Origin: Pseudomonas extremorientalis
GTDB taxonomy: Bacteria; Pseudomonadota; Gammaproteobacteria; Pseudomonadales; Pseudomonadaceae
DNA: 64,000 bases
Reading direction: 5' to 3'
Assembly: GCF_001870465.1 (NCBI RefSeq)
Contig: NZ_MDGK01000003.1
Span: 62,001 to 126,000 of the forward strand
The position numbers and the translations under genes were made by a program. A model generated the notes under the pieces. That model saw only the letters and a list, made by a program, of their open reading frames with translations. It did not search any database and was not told the DNA's origin. Positions 63,040 to 64,000 of the stretch are shown in pieces. The stretch's first letter is position 1; every line of letters begins with the position of its first letter.

Positions 63040-63107
63040 ATCTCACTGAGTCGGCCCCAGCCGACTCGTGTTGCTACTTGGTTTTCCTGATTTGCTGTGC
63101 ATCCCGC

Positions 63108-63623
63108 TCAGGGAAGCACGGTAATACCTGGGGCCACGGCGCCTAGGCTGACAATGGTGCAGCCACCTGTAAGTGCCTGGTTGCTCGCGCCCACACTCAA
63201 GCCGCCAGGTGTATTAGCCAGCGAGACAGAGACGGTGGATGGAGCACAATGAGTCGCAGGCCACGCGGGAGAGGTCGTCGCGTAGGTCAAGGCCATGCCG
63301 GTGATTTGACCAGTGGCGATGCTGGTAGGCGTCAACCGCCAGGGTAAATCAGTGGGCTGATACAGGGCACAGATCGCCCCTCCGGAAAGTGACACGGTGT
63401 TGATTCTCAGCCCTGCACCCTCTGGCTCCACCACGCCTGTAAATGCGAAGCTGCAGTTGACCGCAGCTCCAAATGTCGACGCGGATTTAATGGTTATAGT
63501 CCCGCCCGAACTGGTCGTTAAAATCGCGCCGGGTGGACTGAAAGACGCCGCATTGGCAACCGCTCCCAGGCCAAGACACAACACTATCGAGCCTGCCTTT
63601 ACGAGTGCTATCAAACTCTTCAT
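63108..63623 (-). CDS. PraB-like secreted protein (alkane-oxidation activator family)
   Basis: A 171-residue protein from the ATG at 63623, with AAAAGG just upstream; a longer frame has no ribosome site. The signal peptide is about 25 residues (MKSLIALVKAGSIVLCLGLG then AVANA). The mature part begins ASFSPPGAILTTSSGGTITIKS and has AVNCSFAFTGVV, ICALYQPTDLPWRLTPTS and STVSVSLANTPGGLS, which resembles PraA/PraB, extracellular surface-active proteins that promote growth on alkanes. Three or four Cys may form disulfides. It precedes the FadL-family gene in the same direction, fitting hydrophobic substrate uptake. Confidence 0.8.
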   Translation of the reverse strand: MKSLIALVKAGSIVLCLGLGAVANAASFSPPGAILTTSSGGTITIKSASTFGAAVNCSFAFTGVVEPEGAGLRINTVSLSGGAICALYQPTDLPWRLTPTSIATGQITGMALTYATTSPAWPATHCAPSTVSVSLANTPGGLSVGASNQALTGGCTIVSLGAVAPGITVLP

Positions 63624-63709
63624 TACCTTTTCTTCCCTGTGTGACGGTTGATATGAGCGTGAACTGTTATTCAAGGAATAAAAATAGCGTTGGAAACTTC
63701 GACACTCAT

Positions 63710-63868
63710 CTATACCACCGTACCGCCGCCAGCCGGCACTTGATGGGTTGCTGAAACATCAAGACCACCGGGGCCATTGCCAATACTCACGTTAATAGTC
63801 GGCCATCGGCACTGCCGCAGAACTAAATCAAGCAAACAAACACGTGCGATCACAGTCGTCTTTTGCAC
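63710..63868 (-). pseudogene. Truncated second PraB-like copy (52 codons)
   Basis: From a GTG at 63868 with AGAGAGGAA about 9 bases upstream, a 52-codon frame ends at TAG (63710-63712). Its C-terminal part (PTINVSIGNGPGGLDVSA, then VPAGGGTVV) matches the PraB-like STVSVSLANTPGGLSVGA and LTGGCTIV at about half of 31 positions. The N-terminal part (MQKTTVIARVCLLDLVLR) is not a normal signal peptide. The middle of the family is missing, as after an internal deletion. It may still be translated. Confidence 0.6.
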
Positions 63869-64000
63869 TTGACGTATTCCTCTCTGAACTAATGACAGCG
63901 TTCACTCGGTATAAATGGACACTCCACGTTCAAGGGAACACCTGGCGCCCCTCAACAAGCGCCTCAACAGAGACGCTTGTCTTCTTAAGGGGTGATCAGC

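Noticed and set aside
1..64000. CRISPR array, tRNA, rRNA, transposase, integrase or prophage
   Set aside because: No regularly spaced repeats other than dispersed REP elements, no cloverleaf sequences seen, and no gene of these classes among the coding regions.

Overview
The window is a chromosomal stretch from a fluorescent Pseudomonas, most likely the P. fluorescens group. The evidence is the strongly G/C-biased third codon positions, Pseudomonas-type gene neighbourhoods (gdhB, a small acidic protein, then the moxR/VWA/BatD operon, the same order I recall in P. aeruginosa), a 1619-residue NAD-glutamate dehydrogenase, AcnB, an ANR-type box, and many copies of the GTGGGAGGGGGCTTGCCCCC-type REP palindrome. 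I see no tRNA, rRNA, CRISPR array, insertion sequence or prophage.

Layout. 1-2.7 kb: the end of a MipA/OmpV outer-membrane protein facing an RstA/RstB-like two-component pair. 2.8-6.2 kb: an MFS exporter whose tail overlaps miaE, a tandem universal stress protein behind a consensus ANR box, and a DUF1289 protein. 6.3-9.3 kb: acnB with a GTG start, a highly structured leader and a clean terminator. 9.4-21.4 kb: a SdaC-type amino acid permease, a TetR regulator, a D-2-hydroxyacid dehydrogenase, a phosphotransferase/SDR pair, a MocR regulator, a periplasmic cupin, tag, and a dicarboxylate symporter followed by two GntR/FCD regulators with palindromes in the symporter promoter; then a Sel1-like protein. 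21.4-34.3 kb: gdhB and the six-gene MoxR-VWA-BatD operon. 34.3-35.7 kb: a small AT-richer island with two orphan genes and a gene relic. 35.7-43.1 kb: sbcD-sbcC-GST, a 59-residue secreted peptide, a periplasmic lactonase and a small acidic protein. 43.3-48.5 kb: a 1637-residue toxin-like protein followed by a decayed copy of its own C-terminus.

48.5-64 kb is largely lipid or hydrocarbon handling: an RND/MMPL transporter with a YCF48-like beta-propeller, a Gfo/Idh/MocA oxidoreductase behind GGAA-N6-TTCC operators, a cluster running fadE-type acyl-CoA dehydrogenase, FabG4-like reductase, MaoC hydratase, FadI-like thiolase and FadD-like acyl-CoA ligase, then a FadL-family outer-membrane channel and a PraB-like secreted protein with a broken second copy. 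Together these can import, activate and beta-oxidise fatty acids or related hydrophobic carbon. Three of these genes carry AANAANAA (Crc/Hfq-type) motifs just upstream of the start, two with identical geometry, suggesting shared carbon catabolite repression.

The best candidates for something undescribed are the acnB leader RNA, the toxin with its downstream decayed C-terminal module, the 52-codon PraB-like mini-gene, the start-less relic in the 35 kb island, and the loss of the metal-binding motif in the VWA-TPR protein. Most other loci are ordinary Pseudomonas core genes.
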